Source: Pseudoalteromonas sp. H105
Lineage (GTDB): Bacteria > Pseudomonadota > Gammaproteobacteria > Enterobacterales > Alteromonadaceae
Direction of reading: 5' to 3'
DNA length: 64,000 bases
NCBI RefSeq assembly: GCF_001469215.1
Contig: NZ_LOFH01000009.1
Span: 124,001-188,000 of the forward strand
Position 1 is the stretch's first letter. Every line of letters begins with the position of its first letter. This document shows, piece by piece, positions 20,282 to 28,899 of this stretch. The notes below the pieces were generated by a model, which saw nothing but the letters and a program-made list of their open reading frames with translations, was not told the origin of the DNA and did no database searches. The position numbers and the translations under genes were made by a program.

Positions 20282-21067
20282 CTAATGTTCGATGATCCTG
20301 TCTATCGTATCATCTGATCGGAGCGTTAAAATTTCAACACCATTTTCAGTTACTAACAATGTATGTTCCCACTGAGCTGACAAAGAACGGTCTTTTGTAA
20401 CGACAGTCCAGTCATCTTTTAATAACTTACATTGGCGCTTACCAGCATTAACCATAGGTTCAATTGTTAAGCACATACCTGCTTTTAATGCCTCACCAGT
20501 GCCTGCACGGCCGTAATGCATAATCTGGGGTTCTTCATGAAATTCAGCGCCAATACCGTGGCCGCAATATTCACGTACAATAGAATAGTTAAATCCTTCA
20601 GCGTACTTTTGAATAGCTTCACCAATGTCACCTAAACGCACACCTGGTTTTACCATTTTTATAGCAAGGTAAAGGCTCTCTTGAGTGACCTGAGCAAGGC
20701 GTTTACCTTGTATATTAGGCGTACCCACATGAAACATTTTAGAGGTGTCACCGTGGTAACCATCTTTGATAACGGTAATATCAATATTTACGCTGTCGCC
20801 ATCTTTCAATGCTTTATCATTCGGGATACCGTGACAAATAACATGATTTACAGAGGTACAAATTGATTTGGGGAAGCCATGGTAATTTAAAGGTGCAGGG
20901 ATGGCTTTTTGTACATCGACAATATAATTATGACAAATAGTATTTAATTCATCAGTGGTCACACCAGGCACTACATGTGGCTCTATCATTTCTAGCACTT
21001 CTGCCGCTAAGCGCCCAGCTACACGCATTTTCTCTATTTCTTCAGGGGTCTTGATAACAGCACTCAT
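20282..21067 (-). CDS. map: Type I methionine aminopeptidase
   Basis: A 261-residue enzyme (E. coli 264) that removes the initiator Met from nascent proteins. Metal-binding segments are visible: NIDITVIKDGYHGDTSKMF (two Asp), GHGIGAEFHEEPQ (His), TIEPMV (Glu) and WEHTLLV (Glu). The frame extends to 21094, but the ATG at 21067 is chosen because GGAG lies seven bases before it and because it gives MSAVIKTPEEIEKMRVAG, aligned with the E. coli N terminus. It is first gene of the map-glnD-dapD cluster and divergent from rpsB, as in many gammaproteobacteria. Confidence 0.95.
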   Translation of the reverse strand: MSAVIKTPEEIEKMRVAGRLAAEVLEMIEPHVVPGVTTDELNTICHNYIVDVQKAIPAPLNYHGFPKSICTSVNHVICHGIPNDKALKDGDSVNIDITVIKDGYHGDTSKMFHVGTPNIQGKRLAQVTQESLYLAIKMVKPGVRLGDIGEAIQKYAEGFNYSIVREYCGHGIGAEFHEEPQIMHYGRAGTGEALKAGMCLTIEPMVNAGKRQCKLLKDDWTVVTKDRSLSAQWEHTLLVTENGVEILTLRSDDTIDRIIEH

Positions 21068-21125
21068 AGAGGCTCCATAGTCGAGTTTTAACACATTTAC
21101 TGTCGCACAATTTTTGCGCGCGACG

Positions 21126-21154
21126 TTGAATATTTATTTTTAATATGGTATAAA
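21126..21154 (+). promoter_or_regulatory. Sigma-70 promoter of rpsB with GC-rich discriminator
   Basis: TTGAAT (21126-21131), a 17-base spacer, and TATAAA (21149-21154). The -10 is followed directly by GCGCGCCG, the GC-rich discriminator expected of stringently controlled ribosomal-protein promoters. Transcription would start near 21161, giving a leader of about 180 nucleotides. Confidence 0.75.
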
Positions 21155-21231
21155 GCGCGCCGTCTTTTTACAAATAAATTCTTAAATGATTTTTTGTATT
21201 TAAGGCAAACACAATTTTATTTTAACACACA

Positions 21232-21315
21232 CACGTATCGTCACATACACTTGGGTGCATTTGAAGTTAATTAAACTTCGGTGTTGGTGCTATGGGATAT
21301 GTGGAGGCCTAACCC
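21232..21315 (+). promoter_or_regulatory. Structured leader of rpsB mRNA (S2 autoregulatory type)
   Basis: The untranslated leader contains the blocks ACGTATCGTCACATAC, CTTGGGTGC, a GAAGTT/AACTTC hairpin, and GGGATATGTGGAGGC then CTAACCC. The same blocks are found in the E. coli rpsB leader, which has GGGATACGTGGAGGCATAACCC. In E. coli this leader is the target of translational repression by ribosomal protein S2, so the same control of rpsB-tsf is expected here. Confidence 0.75.
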
Positions 21316-21339
21316 TAAACAACATAGAGGATTTACAAA

Positions 21340-22068
21340 ATGGCAAACGTTTCAATGCGCGATATGCTTCAAGCTGGTGTTCACTTCGGTCACCAAGCAC
21401 GTTACTGGAACCCTAAGATGAAGCCTTTCATCTTTGGCGCTCGTAACCGTGTTCATATCATCAACCTTGAGCAAACTGTACCAATGTTTAACGACGCACT
21501 TAAATTTTTATCTGGTGCTGCAGCAAACAAAGGTAAAGTACTTTTCGTTGGTACAAAACGCGCAGCAAGCGAAGCAGTTAAAGACGCAGCAATCGCAAGC
21601 GATCAGTTTTACGTTAACCACCGTTGGTTAGGTGGCATGTTGACTAACTGGAAAACAGTTCGTCAATCAATCAAGCGTCTTAAAGACCTTGAAATCCAAA
21701 GCCAAGACGGTACTTTCGAGAAATTAACTAAGAAAGAAACGTTAATGCTTAACCGTGAAATGGAAAAGCTTGAAAAAAGCCTTGGTGGTATCAAAAACAT
21801 GGGCGGTCTTCCAGACGCGCTTTTCGTTATCGATGCTGACCACGAGCACATTGCAATCCGTGAAGCTAACAACCTAGGTATTCCAGTTGTTGCAATCGTT
21901 GATACTAACTCTAACCCAGACGGTGTTGATTTCATCGTACCTGGTAACGATGATGCTATCCGTGCAATCAACCTTTACACTACTTCTGTTGCTGCTGCAA
22001 TCACTGAAGGTCGTGAAAACAACATCGTTGCTCAAGCTGAGAAAGACGATTTCGTTGAAGCTGAGTAA
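21340..22068 (+). CDS. rpsB: Ribosomal protein S2 (uS2)
   Basis: A 242-residue 30S protein (E. coli 241). It begins [30 protein letters not shown], with the canonical HFGH and WNPKM motifs, and contains [14 protein letters not shown] and [19 protein letters not shown]. It binds late on the 30S subunit near S1. It is preceded by AGAGGA and by a regulatory leader, and followed by a perfect hairpin before tsf. Codon use is strongly biased, as expected for high expression. Confidence 0.98.
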   Translation: MANVSMRDMLQAGVHFGHQARYWNPKMKPFIFGARNRVHIINLEQTVPMFNDALKFLSGAAANKGKVLFVGTKRAASEAVKDAAIASDQFYVNHRWLGGMLTNWKTVRQSIKRLKDLEIQSQDGTFEKLTKKETLMLNREMEKLEKSLGGIKNMGGLPDALFVIDADHEHIAIREANNLGIPVVAIVDTNSNPDGVDFIVPGNDDAIRAINLYTTSVAAAITEGRENNIVAQAEKDDFVEAE

Positions 22069-22079
22069 TTAGCTGTCAT

Positions 22080-22110
22080 CAAGTCTTCATCTAAATAAGA
22101 TGAAGACTTG
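22080..22110 (+). terminator. Hairpin between rpsB and tsf (attenuator-like)
   Basis: A perfect 13-bp inverted repeat, CAAGTCTTCATCT (22080-22092) and AGATGAAGACTTG (22098-22110), with a 5-base loop. No T-run follows (CTATTCTTG), so it may act as a partial terminator or as an RNA-stability and processing element between the two highly expressed genes. Confidence 0.6.
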
Positions 22111-22171
22111 CTATTCTTGTAGAGCGGTTAACCCGCTTATCTAACCTGAATTCAGATTTGAGGATTTACTA

Positions 22172-23023
22172 ATGGCTGTAACTACTGCCCTAGTTAAAGA
22201 ATTACGCGAGCGTACTGGCGCTGGCATGATGGATTGTAAAAAAGCGTTAACTGAGACTGATGGTGACATCGAGTTAGCGATTGAAAATATGCGTAAGAGC
22301 GGTGCTGCAAAGGCTGCTAAAAAAGCAGGTAACATTGCTGCTGAAGGTACTATCATCATCAAGCAAAACGCAGGTGTTGCAGTACTGGTAGAAGTTAACT
22401 GTCAAACTGACTTCGTAGCTAAAGATGTAAGCTTCTTAGCATTTGCTAACAAAGTTGCTGATGCTGCTATTGCTGACACAATTTCTATCGAAGACTTACA
22501 AGCTAAGTTCGAAGAAGACCGTGTTGAGCTTGTGACTAAGATTGGTGAAAACATCAATGTACGTCGTCTTCAGTACATCGCTGGTGAACAACTAGTTGAG
22601 TACCGTCACGGTGAGCGTATCGGTGTTGTTGTTGCAGGTGTTGCTGATGAAGAAACACTTAAGCACGTTGCAATGCACGTTGCTGCTTCAAACCCAGATT
22701 ACTTAACGCCTGCAGATGTTCCTGCTGACGTTGTAGAAAAAGAAAAGCAAGTTCAAATCGATATCGCGATGAATGAAGGCAAGCCTGCTGAAATCGCTGA
22801 AAAGATGGTTATTGGTCGTATGAAGAAGTTCACTGGTGAGGTTTCGCTTACTGGTCAAGCTTTCATCATGGAACCTAAAAAGTCTGTTGGCGAAATTCTT
22901 AAAGAGAAAAACGCGACAGTTACTAGCTTCGTACGTATGGAAGTTGGTGCAGGTATCGAGAAGAAAGAAGAAGATTTTGCTGCTGAAGTTGCTGCACAAA
23001 TTGCTGCTGCTAAAGGTCAGTAA
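22172..23023 (+). CDS. tsf: Elongation factor Ts
   Basis: A 283-residue nucleotide-exchange factor for EF-Tu (E. coli 283). The N-terminal UBA-like domain has [20 protein letters not shown]; the family motif CQTDFVAKD follows near residue 80, then the dimerisation and core domains. It is preceded by GAGGA. It shares the rpsB promoter region and ends before a strong terminator. Confidence 0.98.
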   Translation: MAVTTALVKELRERTGAGMMDCKKALTETDGDIELAIENMRKSGAAKAAKKAGNIAAEGTIIIKQNAGVAVLVEVNCQTDFVAKDVSFLAFANKVADAAIADTISIEDLQAKFEEDRVELVTKIGENINVRRLQYIAGEQLVEYRHGERIGVVVAGVADEETLKHVAMHVAASNPDYLTPADVPADVVEKEKQVQIDIAMNEGKPAEIAEKMVIGRMKKFTGEVSLTGQAFIMEPKKSVGEILKEKNATVTSFVRMEVGAGIEKKEEDFAAEVAAQIAAAKGQ

Positions 23024-23104
23024 GATTAACTATTCATGATGTGAAAGGAAAATACATGCAATTAAAGTACTATTTGCTTTTGCGTCATGCTTAGAAATTC
23101 TTTA

Positions 23105-23148
23105 AAATAACCGCGCTTTTATGTTTATCATAAGCGCGGTTATTTTTT
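23105..23148 (+). terminator. Terminator of the rpsB-tsf operon
   Basis: A perfect 14-bp stem, AAATAACCGCGCTT (23105-23118) and AAGCGCGGTTATTT (23132-23145), with a 13-base loop and T-run. It separates tsf from pyrH, which begins only 33 bases later. Confidence 0.92.
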
Positions 23149-23181
23149 ATCCATAATTTAATAAAAGTTGGCCCCAATACT

Positions 23182-23931
23182 ATGACTATCAATCGTAAAC
23201 CTATTTTTAGACGTGTTCTTCTCAAATTAAGTGGTGAAGCTTTAATGGGAGATGAAGGCTTTGGCATCGATCCAAAAGTGCTTGATCGTATGGCGCAAGA
23301 AATTAAAGAGCTTGTAGAACTCGACGTAGAAGTGGGTTTAGTTATCGGTGGCGGTAACTTCTTACGTGGTGGCTCTCTTGCAGAAGCGGGTATGAACCGA
23401 GTTGTTGGTGACCATATGGGTATGCTCGCAACAGTTATGAACGGCCTTGCAATGCGTGATGCATTACACCGTGCATTTGTTAATTGTCGATTGATGTCTG
23501 CGATTCCATTAAATGGGGTGTGTGATGCATACAATTGGGCAGAAGCAATTAGCCTGTTAAAAACGGGTCGAGTAGTTATTTTTGCAGCAGGTACGGGTAA
23601 CCCGTTCTTTACAACAGATTCAGCTGCATGTTTACGTGGCATCGAGATTGAAGCTGATACTGTGATAAAAGCAACAAAAGTAGATGGTGTATTTAGTGAT
23701 GATCCGGTTAAAAACCCAGAAGCCACACTTTATCGTCACCTAAGCTACAATGAAATTATTGAAAAAGAATTAAAAGTAATGGATCTCGCTGCGTTTACTC
23801 TTGCACGTGACCATAATATGCCTTTGAGCGTATTTAATATGAATAAATCAGGCGCATTAAAGCGTGTTATTATGGGCGAAGAAGAAGGAACACTTATCTC
23901 TTCACAAGCCTCAGATGAAGTAACTAACTAG
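23182..23931 (+). CDS. pyrH: UMP kinase
   Basis: A 249-residue enzyme (E. coli 241) that phosphorylates UMP to UDP, the committed kinase step for pyrimidine nucleotides. Amino acid kinase family motifs are visible: [47 protein letters not shown] and [10 protein letters not shown]. It lies between tsf and frr in conserved order, and frr follows 14 bases after its stop. Confidence 0.97.
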   Translation: MTINRKPIFRRVLLKLSGEALMGDEGFGIDPKVLDRMAQEIKELVELDVEVGLVIGGGNFLRGGSLAEAGMNRVVGDHMGMLATVMNGLAMRDALHRAFVNCRLMSAIPLNGVCDAYNWAEAISLLKTGRVVIFAAGTGNPFFTTDSAACLRGIEIEADTVIKATKVDGVFSDDPVKNPEATLYRHLSYNEIIEKELKVMDLAAFTLARDHNMPLSVFNMNKSGALKRVIMGEEEGTLISSQASDEVTN

Positions 23932-23945
23932 ATTAGGATTGAACC

Positions 23946-24503
23946 GTGATTAACGATATTCAAAAAGATGCTGCAGAACGCATGCAGAAAAGTGTAACGG
24001 CACTTGGCAGTCAATTATCTAAAATTCGTACTGGTCGTGCTCACCCAGCACTTTTAGATGGCATAATGGTGTCATATTACGGTGCGCCAACACCGTTGAA
24101 CCAAGTCGCGAATGTAACCATTGAAGATTCACGCACACTTGCACTGAGTGTTTTTGACAAGTCTCTAGCGCAAGCGGTAGAAAAAGCAATTATGGCATCT
24201 GACTTAGGCTTAAACCCTATGTCAGCGGGTGCGGTTATTCGCGTTCCACTTCCTCCATTGACTGAAGAGCGTCGTAAAGATTTAATTAAAATCGTACGTG
24301 GTGAAGTTGAAGGCGGCCGTGTTGCAGTGCGTAATATTCGCCGTGATGCAAACGGTGATGTTAAAAGCTTACTTAAAGATAAAGACATCTCTGAAGATGA
24401 AGCACGTCAAGCTGAAGATGCAATCCAAAAGCTGACTGACAAATTCATCAAAGAAATGGATACTCAACTGACAGCGAAAGAAGCTGAATTGATGGAAATC
24501 TAA
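23946..24503 (+). CDS. frr: Ribosome recycling factor
   Basis: A 185-residue protein (E. coli 185), a tRNA-shaped factor that splits post-termination ribosomes together with EF-G. Recognisable segments are [38 protein letters not shown] and [14 protein letters not shown]. The start codon is GTG at 23946 if read strictly from the first base (GTGATTAACG), with AGGATTGAACC upstream. It is cotranscribed with pyrH and followed by a terminator. Confidence 0.97.
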   Translation: MINDIQKDAAERMQKSVTALGSQLSKIRTGRAHPALLDGIMVSYYGAPTPLNQVANVTIEDSRTLALSVFDKSLAQAVEKAIMASDLGLNPMSAGAVIRVPLPPLTEERRKDLIKIVRGEVEGGRVAVRNIRRDANGDVKSLLKDKDISEDEARQAEDAIQKLTDKFIKEMDTQLTAKEAELMEI

Positions 24504-24548
24504 GTCGCTAAATAACCTGAACCTAGGTTATGAAATTTATTAGTTTTG

Positions 24549-24584
24549 AAACGCCGTCTAGGGTATACTAGGCGGCGTTTTTTT
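24549..24584 (+). terminator. Terminator after frr, abutting the uppS start
   Basis: AAACGCCGTCTAG pairs with CTAGGCGGCGTTT (one wobble) around a short loop holding GGTATA, followed by an unbroken T-run that ends at base 24584. The next base begins an in-frame ATG of uppS. A TATACT, a good -10 hexamer, lies in the loop (24564-24569), but no matching -35 was found 16-18 bases upstream. Confidence 0.85.
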
Positions 24585-24602
24585 ATGGAATACTCGATAT
24601 TT

Positions 24603-25364
24603 ATGGTTCTTAACGCTGATAAAATTTCCCAGCAATGTTTACCCAAGCATGTCGCTATAATCATGGATGGCAATGGTCGTTGGGCGCAGGCTAAGAATAG
24701 GCCGCGTGTTTACGGACATAAAAAGGGTGTGGACGCGGTTCGTCAATCTGTACAGTTTTGTACTAAATTGGGAGTAGAGTCGCTGACTTTGTTTGCGTTT
24801 AGCAGTGAAAACTGGCAACGTCCTGAAGATGAAGTAAGCACATTAATGGAGCTATTCTTATTCGTGCTAAGCAAGGAAGTAAAAAAACTTCACAAAAACA
24901 ATGTAAAATTAACCATTATTGGTGACTTATCACGCTTCTCTGACACTCTGCGTAGTAAAGTGGATGCAGCACATGCATTAACTGCTGATAATACAGGGCT
25001 GAAACTAAACGTCGCGGCCAATTATGGTGGCCGTTGGGATATAACAAATGCAGCTAAACAAATTGGTAAGCGAATAGCAGCAGGAGAGCTAGATCCCAAC
25101 GATATTACTGAGCAAGATATTGCCTCGCAAATGAGTATGCACGATCAGGCAGAACCTGATTTGCTAATTCGAACCGGGGGAGACTTGCGCATTAGTAACT
25201 TTTTATTATGGCAAGCAGCTTATGCTGAGCTTTATTTTACCGATACGCTTTGGCCAGACTTCAATGAAGCTGCTTTTGCTGATGCTATCGCCTGCTACGT
25301 TGCCAGAGAGCGACGATTTGGTTGTACCGGCGAACAAATAAAACAATTACTCGCCGAAACCTAA
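24603..25364 (+). CDS. uppS: Undecaprenyl diphosphate synthase
   Basis: A 253-residue cis-prenyltransferase (E. coli 253) that makes the C55 lipid carrier for peptidoglycan and O-antigen synthesis. Motifs present: [14 protein letters not shown] (catalytic Asp), [25 protein letters not shown] and [23 protein letters not shown]. The frame is open from a TTG inside the terminator hairpin. In-frame ATGs lie at 24585, directly on the terminator T-run, and at 24603. The latter gives the E. coli length, but neither has an ideal Shine-Dalgarno, so the start is uncertain while the function is not. Confidence 0.93.
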   Translation: MVLNADKISQQCLPKHVAIIMDGNGRWAQAKNRPRVYGHKKGVDAVRQSVQFCTKLGVESLTLFAFSSENWQRPEDEVSTLMELFLFVLSKEVKKLHKNNVKLTIIGDLSRFSDTLRSKVDAAHALTADNTGLKLNVAANYGGRWDITNAAKQIGKRIAAGELDPNDITEQDIASQMSMHDQAEPDLLIRTGGDLRISNFLLWQAAYAELYFTDTLWPDFNEAAFADAIACYVARERRFGCTGEQIKQLLAET

Positions 25365-25380
25365 TTAAAAGGGTAACACT

Positions 25381-26247
25381 TTGCTAAAACAACGAATTTT
25401 AACTTCTTTAGTGTTAGCGCCTTTGGCGCTGTTATTAGTTTTTTATACACCACTAACTTTATTCAGCTACATTGCTGGCGCCATTGTTTTAATCGGGGCT
25501 TGGGAGTGGTCTGCCTTTATGGGGTTATGCGATAAGCTTAAACGTTTTGCTTTTGTCGTATTTATTGCGCTTTTACTTGCACTTTTGAATTGGCATTGGC
25601 CCATAGAGTCGTTATGGATTGATGGTCAGCTCGTGGGGGATGCAAATTATATTTTCACGCTGTCATTCTCTTGGTGGGTTGTTGCTACATACTTAGTGTG
25701 GCGTTATCCAGCAATGGCTAAAGCGTGGAACGATGGAATTGTTATGCGAGCAATCGCGGGTATTTTAACTTTAGTGCCATTGTGGCTTGCGCTTAATACG
25801 CTCAGAAGTGCTAATTACTTAGAATCCACCCATTTTGGTTCTATATTGATACTCGTCGTCCTTGGTATTGTTTGGAGTGCTGATATTGGCGCTTATTTTA
25901 CAGGTAAGAATTTTGGCAAGCATAAGCTTATGCCAAAAGTGAGCCCTAACAAAACGATTGAAGGTCTAGCTGGTGGCGTTATTGCCGCAGTCACTTTTGT
26001 ACTGGTCTTCTGCCATTTTAGTGATGTTGATATGGCTGTTTGGCCTATATACGCTGTCATGACTATTTTTATTGCTTTATTTTCTGCAATTGGCGACCTG
26101 TTAGAGAGCATGTTTAAACGTGAAGCAGGCTTAAAAGACAGTGGTTCATGTTTACCTGGACACGGTGGTATATTAGATCGGTTAGACAGTTTAACCGCTG
26201 CGGCACCTATTTTTGTATTGTGTTATGCATGGACACTGAGTCTATGA
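25381..26247 (+). CDS. cdsA: Phosphatidate cytidylyltransferase
   Basis: A 288-residue polytopic inner-membrane enzyme that makes CDP-diacylglycerol from phosphatidate and CTP. It has about eight hydrophobic segments and the C-terminal family signature FKREAGLKDSGSCLPGHGGILDRLDS. The start is TTG, giving MLKQRILTSLVLAP, which aligns with E. coli CdsA (MLKYRLISAFVL). It follows uppS by 16 bases and ends in a 4-base ATGA overlap with dxr. Confidence 0.95.
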   Translation: MLKQRILTSLVLAPLALLLVFYTPLTLFSYIAGAIVLIGAWEWSAFMGLCDKLKRFAFVVFIALLLALLNWHWPIESLWIDGQLVGDANYIFTLSFSWWVVATYLVWRYPAMAKAWNDGIVMRAIAGILTLVPLWLALNTLRSANYLESTHFGSILILVVLGIVWSADIGAYFTGKNFGKHKLMPKVSPNKTIEGLAGGVIAAVTFVLVFCHFSDVDMAVWPIYAVMTIFIALFSAIGDLLESMFKREAGLKDSGSCLPGHGGILDRLDSLTAAAPIFVLCYAWTLSL

Positions 26248-27449
26248 ATTGTAGGCAAAAGCTAGTAATTCTAGGCGCGACTGGATCGATTGGTACTAGC
26301 ACATTAGATGTTATTGCCAGAAACAAAAGCCAGTTTGAAGTGTTTGCCCTTACCGCTGGTGGAAACGCCAAGTCTATGGCTCAGCTGTGCCTTGCTCATA
26401 ATCCGGTCTTTGCGGTTATGGCTTCCGATAGCGCCGCTGAGCAATTAAAACAGTTTCTTTTGGGTACCGGGTGCAAAACAGTCATTCGAAGCGGTAGTGA
26501 TGCGATGAGTGAGCTTGCCGCTCACCCTAGTGTTGACGCTGTGATGTCAGCCATTGTGGGCGCAGCAGGACTTATTCCAACCTTAAGCGCAGTAGAAGCT
26601 GGCAAAAAAGTACTGCTTGCAAATAAAGAGTCCCTTGTAATGTCAGGGCAGTTGTTTATTGATAAAGTAAAACAACATAAGGCGACACTTTTACCGATTG
26701 ACAGTGAGCATAATGCTATTTTTCAGTGCTTACCCAGCGCTCTACAAGGGTCTAAGACGACGGATAAAATTTCCGAGCATGGTGTCAGTAAAATTTTACT
26801 GACAGGGTCTGGTGGTCCTTTTTTAACGCGTGATATCGAAACGTTGTCAACAGTCACTATCGCAGAGGCTGTTGCACATCCTAATTGGTCTATGGGGCAG
26901 AAAATTTCCGTAGATTCTGCAACGATGATGAACAAAGGCTTAGAGTTTATTGAAGCAAAGTGGTTATTTAACTGTGCTGCTAATGATATTGAAGTGGTTA
27001 TTCACCCTCAAAGTATTATACATTCGATGGTGCAGTATCAAGATGGTTCTGTGCTTGCGCAAATGGGGAACCCAGACATGCGCACGCCTATTGCTCACGC
27101 ACTTGCCTATCCGCAGCGCATTGATGCAGGCGTTAAACCGCTGGACTTTTCTCAAATAGCTGATTTCACTTTTACGACCCCCGATTTTTCTCGTTATCCA
27201 AATTTGAAGTTGGCCATCACAGCATGCGAAGCAGGCCAAGGAGCAACAACAACGGTTAATGCAGCCAATGAGGTTGCTGTTGCGGCCTTCTTAAAGGGGG
27301 AAATTGCGTTCACGGATATTTACCGTGTAAATTCACAAACACTGGATGCAACTAGCGATGTGAACGTCCACACCTTAGATGAAATTTTAATGTGTGATAA
27401 ATTAGCCCGAGAGCAAGCGGTACAACAAATACGTAAGGTACAACGTTGA
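26244..27449 (+). CDS. dxr: 1-deoxy-D-xylulose 5-phosphate reductoisomerase
   Basis: A protein of about 401 residues (E. coli 398). It is an NADPH-dependent enzyme converting DXP to 2-C-methylerythritol 4-phosphate in the MEP isoprenoid pathway, which feeds UppS next door. Motifs: KLVILGATGSIGTSTLDVI (NADPH binding), LLANKESLVMSG, LLPIDSEHNAIFQCL, HPNWSMGQKISVDSATMMNKGLEFIEA. The frame is open further upstream inside cdsA. The ATG at 26244, in an ATGA overlap with the cdsA stop, is preferred; ATG at 26229 is possible. Confidence 0.95.
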   Translation: MNCRQKLVILGATGSIGTSTLDVIARNKSQFEVFALTAGGNAKSMAQLCLAHNPVFAVMASDSAAEQLKQFLLGTGCKTVIRSGSDAMSELAAHPSVDAVMSAIVGAAGLIPTLSAVEAGKKVLLANKESLVMSGQLFIDKVKQHKATLLPIDSEHNAIFQCLPSALQGSKTTDKISEHGVSKILLTGSGGPFLTRDIETLSTVTIAEAVAHPNWSMGQKISVDSATMMNKGLEFIEAKWLFNCAANDIEVVIHPQSIIHSMVQYQDGSVLAQMGNPDMRTPIAHALAYPQRIDAGVKPLDFSQIADFTFTTPDFSRYPNLKLAITACEAGQGATTTVNAANEVAVAAFLKGEIAFTDIYRVNSQTLDATSDVNVHTLDEILMCDKLAREQAVQQIRKVQR

Positions 27450-27450
27450 T

Positions 27451-28803
27451 ATGTTCGATTTCTTTTGGAATTTAGGTTCCTTTATTCTAGCACTGGGTAT
27501 TTTAGTAACCGTTCACGAATACGGCCATTTTTGGGTTGCGCGTAAAGCAGGGGTTAAAGTCCTGCGTTTTTCAATTGGTTTTGGTAAACCATTGTTAAAG
27601 TGGCACGATAAGCTTGGCACAGAGTATGTCATTGCAGCTATTCCTTTGGGAGGTTATGTCAAAATGCTCGATGAGCGTGTTGATGATGTGCCTGAATCTG
27701 AGCGTCACCTTTCATTTAATGCAAAGTCTGTTCAAGCGCGTATTGCCATTGTTGCAGCAGGCCCTATGGCAAACTTTATTTTCGCCATTGTTGCCTTAGC
27801 AGTCATGTATTTAATCGGTGTGCAATCAATAAAGCCAGTAGTGGGTACGGTACAAGAGGGCAGTCGAGCCGAACTTGCTGGTATTGCACCTAACCAACAA
27901 ATTATTAAAATTGGTAATGATGATATAGCCACGTGGCAAGACGCGACATTTGCGTTAATGGCAAGCCTTGGTGATGAACGTGTTGATGTGACCGTTCGCA
28001 CTAATGAGTACCTTGAGCAAGTTAAAACCATTAATATTGATGGTTGGAAGTTAGACCAACAAGATGTGCCTCCTTTGGCATCACTGGGAATTGTGCCGTT
28101 TAGGCCAGATGCAACGCTAGAAGTTGCAGCAATCACTAAAAACTCAGCGGCTTCAATGGCTGATTTGAGGGTGGGTGATAAAATTGTGATGGTGGATGGC
28201 GAAACAATAGCCAGTTGGCAGCAATTAGTTAATCTTATTCAGCAATCAGCTAACAAATCTTTACAATTTAGTGTAAAAAGACAAGATAGTATGGTGTTGT
28301 TAACTGTAACTCCTCAAGGGAGAGCAATAGGCAACGGTGTACAACAAGGATTTTTAGGTGTTGCGCCAGTTGTTGAACAATGGCCAGATGGCTACGTAGA
28401 GACTAGACATTACGGTCCACTGGATAGTATTGTGCTCGGCGTAAAAGAAACATGGCGTTTAATTAGTTTAAGTTTTGATATGATCGGTAATTTAATTACA
28501 GGTCAAGTATCCGTTAAGAATTTAAGTGGTCCCGTGGGGATTGCTGTCGGCGCAGGAACCAGCGTAAGCTATGGTTTTGTTGCCTTTTTAAGCTTTTTAG
28601 CATTAATAAGTGTTAACTTGGGTGTATTTAATTTATTACCCTTACCAGTACTTGATGGTGGGCACTTAATGTATTACATAATTGAACTTTTCCGTAAAAA
28701 GCCAGTCTCTGAAAAGACACAAGAATTTGGTTTTAAAGTGGGAGCCTTGCTACTCATTTTTCTAACATGTTTCGCTTTGTTCAATGATGTATCGCGATTA
28801 TAG
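27451..28803 (+). CDS. rseP: RIP metalloprotease RseP
   Basis: A 450-residue site-2-type intramembrane zinc protease (E. coli 450). It cleaves anti-sigma factor RseA in the sigma-E envelope stress cascade and also clears signal peptides. Active-site motifs: HEYGH at residues 22-26 in the first membrane helix and NLLPLPVLDGGHLMYY in the third. Two PDZ domains lie between them (VVGTVQEGSRAELAGIAPNQQIIKIG and AAITKNSAASMADLRVGDKIVMVDGE). It starts one base after dxr. Confidence 0.96.
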   Translation: MFDFFWNLGSFILALGILVTVHEYGHFWVARKAGVKVLRFSIGFGKPLLKWHDKLGTEYVIAAIPLGGYVKMLDERVDDVPESERHLSFNAKSVQARIAIVAAGPMANFIFAIVALAVMYLIGVQSIKPVVGTVQEGSRAELAGIAPNQQIIKIGNDDIATWQDATFALMASLGDERVDVTVRTNEYLEQVKTINIDGWKLDQQDVPPLASLGIVPFRPDATLEVAAITKNSAASMADLRVGDKIVMVDGETIASWQQLVNLIQQSANKSLQFSVKRQDSMVLLTVTPQGRAIGNGVQQGFLGVAPVVEQWPDGYVETRHYGPLDSIVLGVKETWRLISLSFDMIGNLITGQVSVKNLSGPVGIAVGAGTSVSYGFVAFLSFLALISVNLGVFNLLPLPVLDGGHLMYYIIELFRKKPVSEKTQEFGFKVGALLLIFLTCFALFNDVSRL

Positions 28804-28899
28804 AATGGCGACAGTCTCGAATTAAAAAACACGATTGTAAAACACTGCTTTAATGTGGTGTTGAGCGGTAATACAGTTGTAAAGGATAAAGATAATAAA

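Noticed and set aside
23091..23726. 211-codon antisense frame opposite pyrH
   Set aside because: Composition is that of a codon-bias shadow (Ser/Pro/Thr-rich) and pyrH is a certain gene; no start signals.
24546..24602. TTG at 24546 as the uppS start
   Set aside because: It lies at the base of the terminator hairpin and would add an arginine-rich extension absent from the family.
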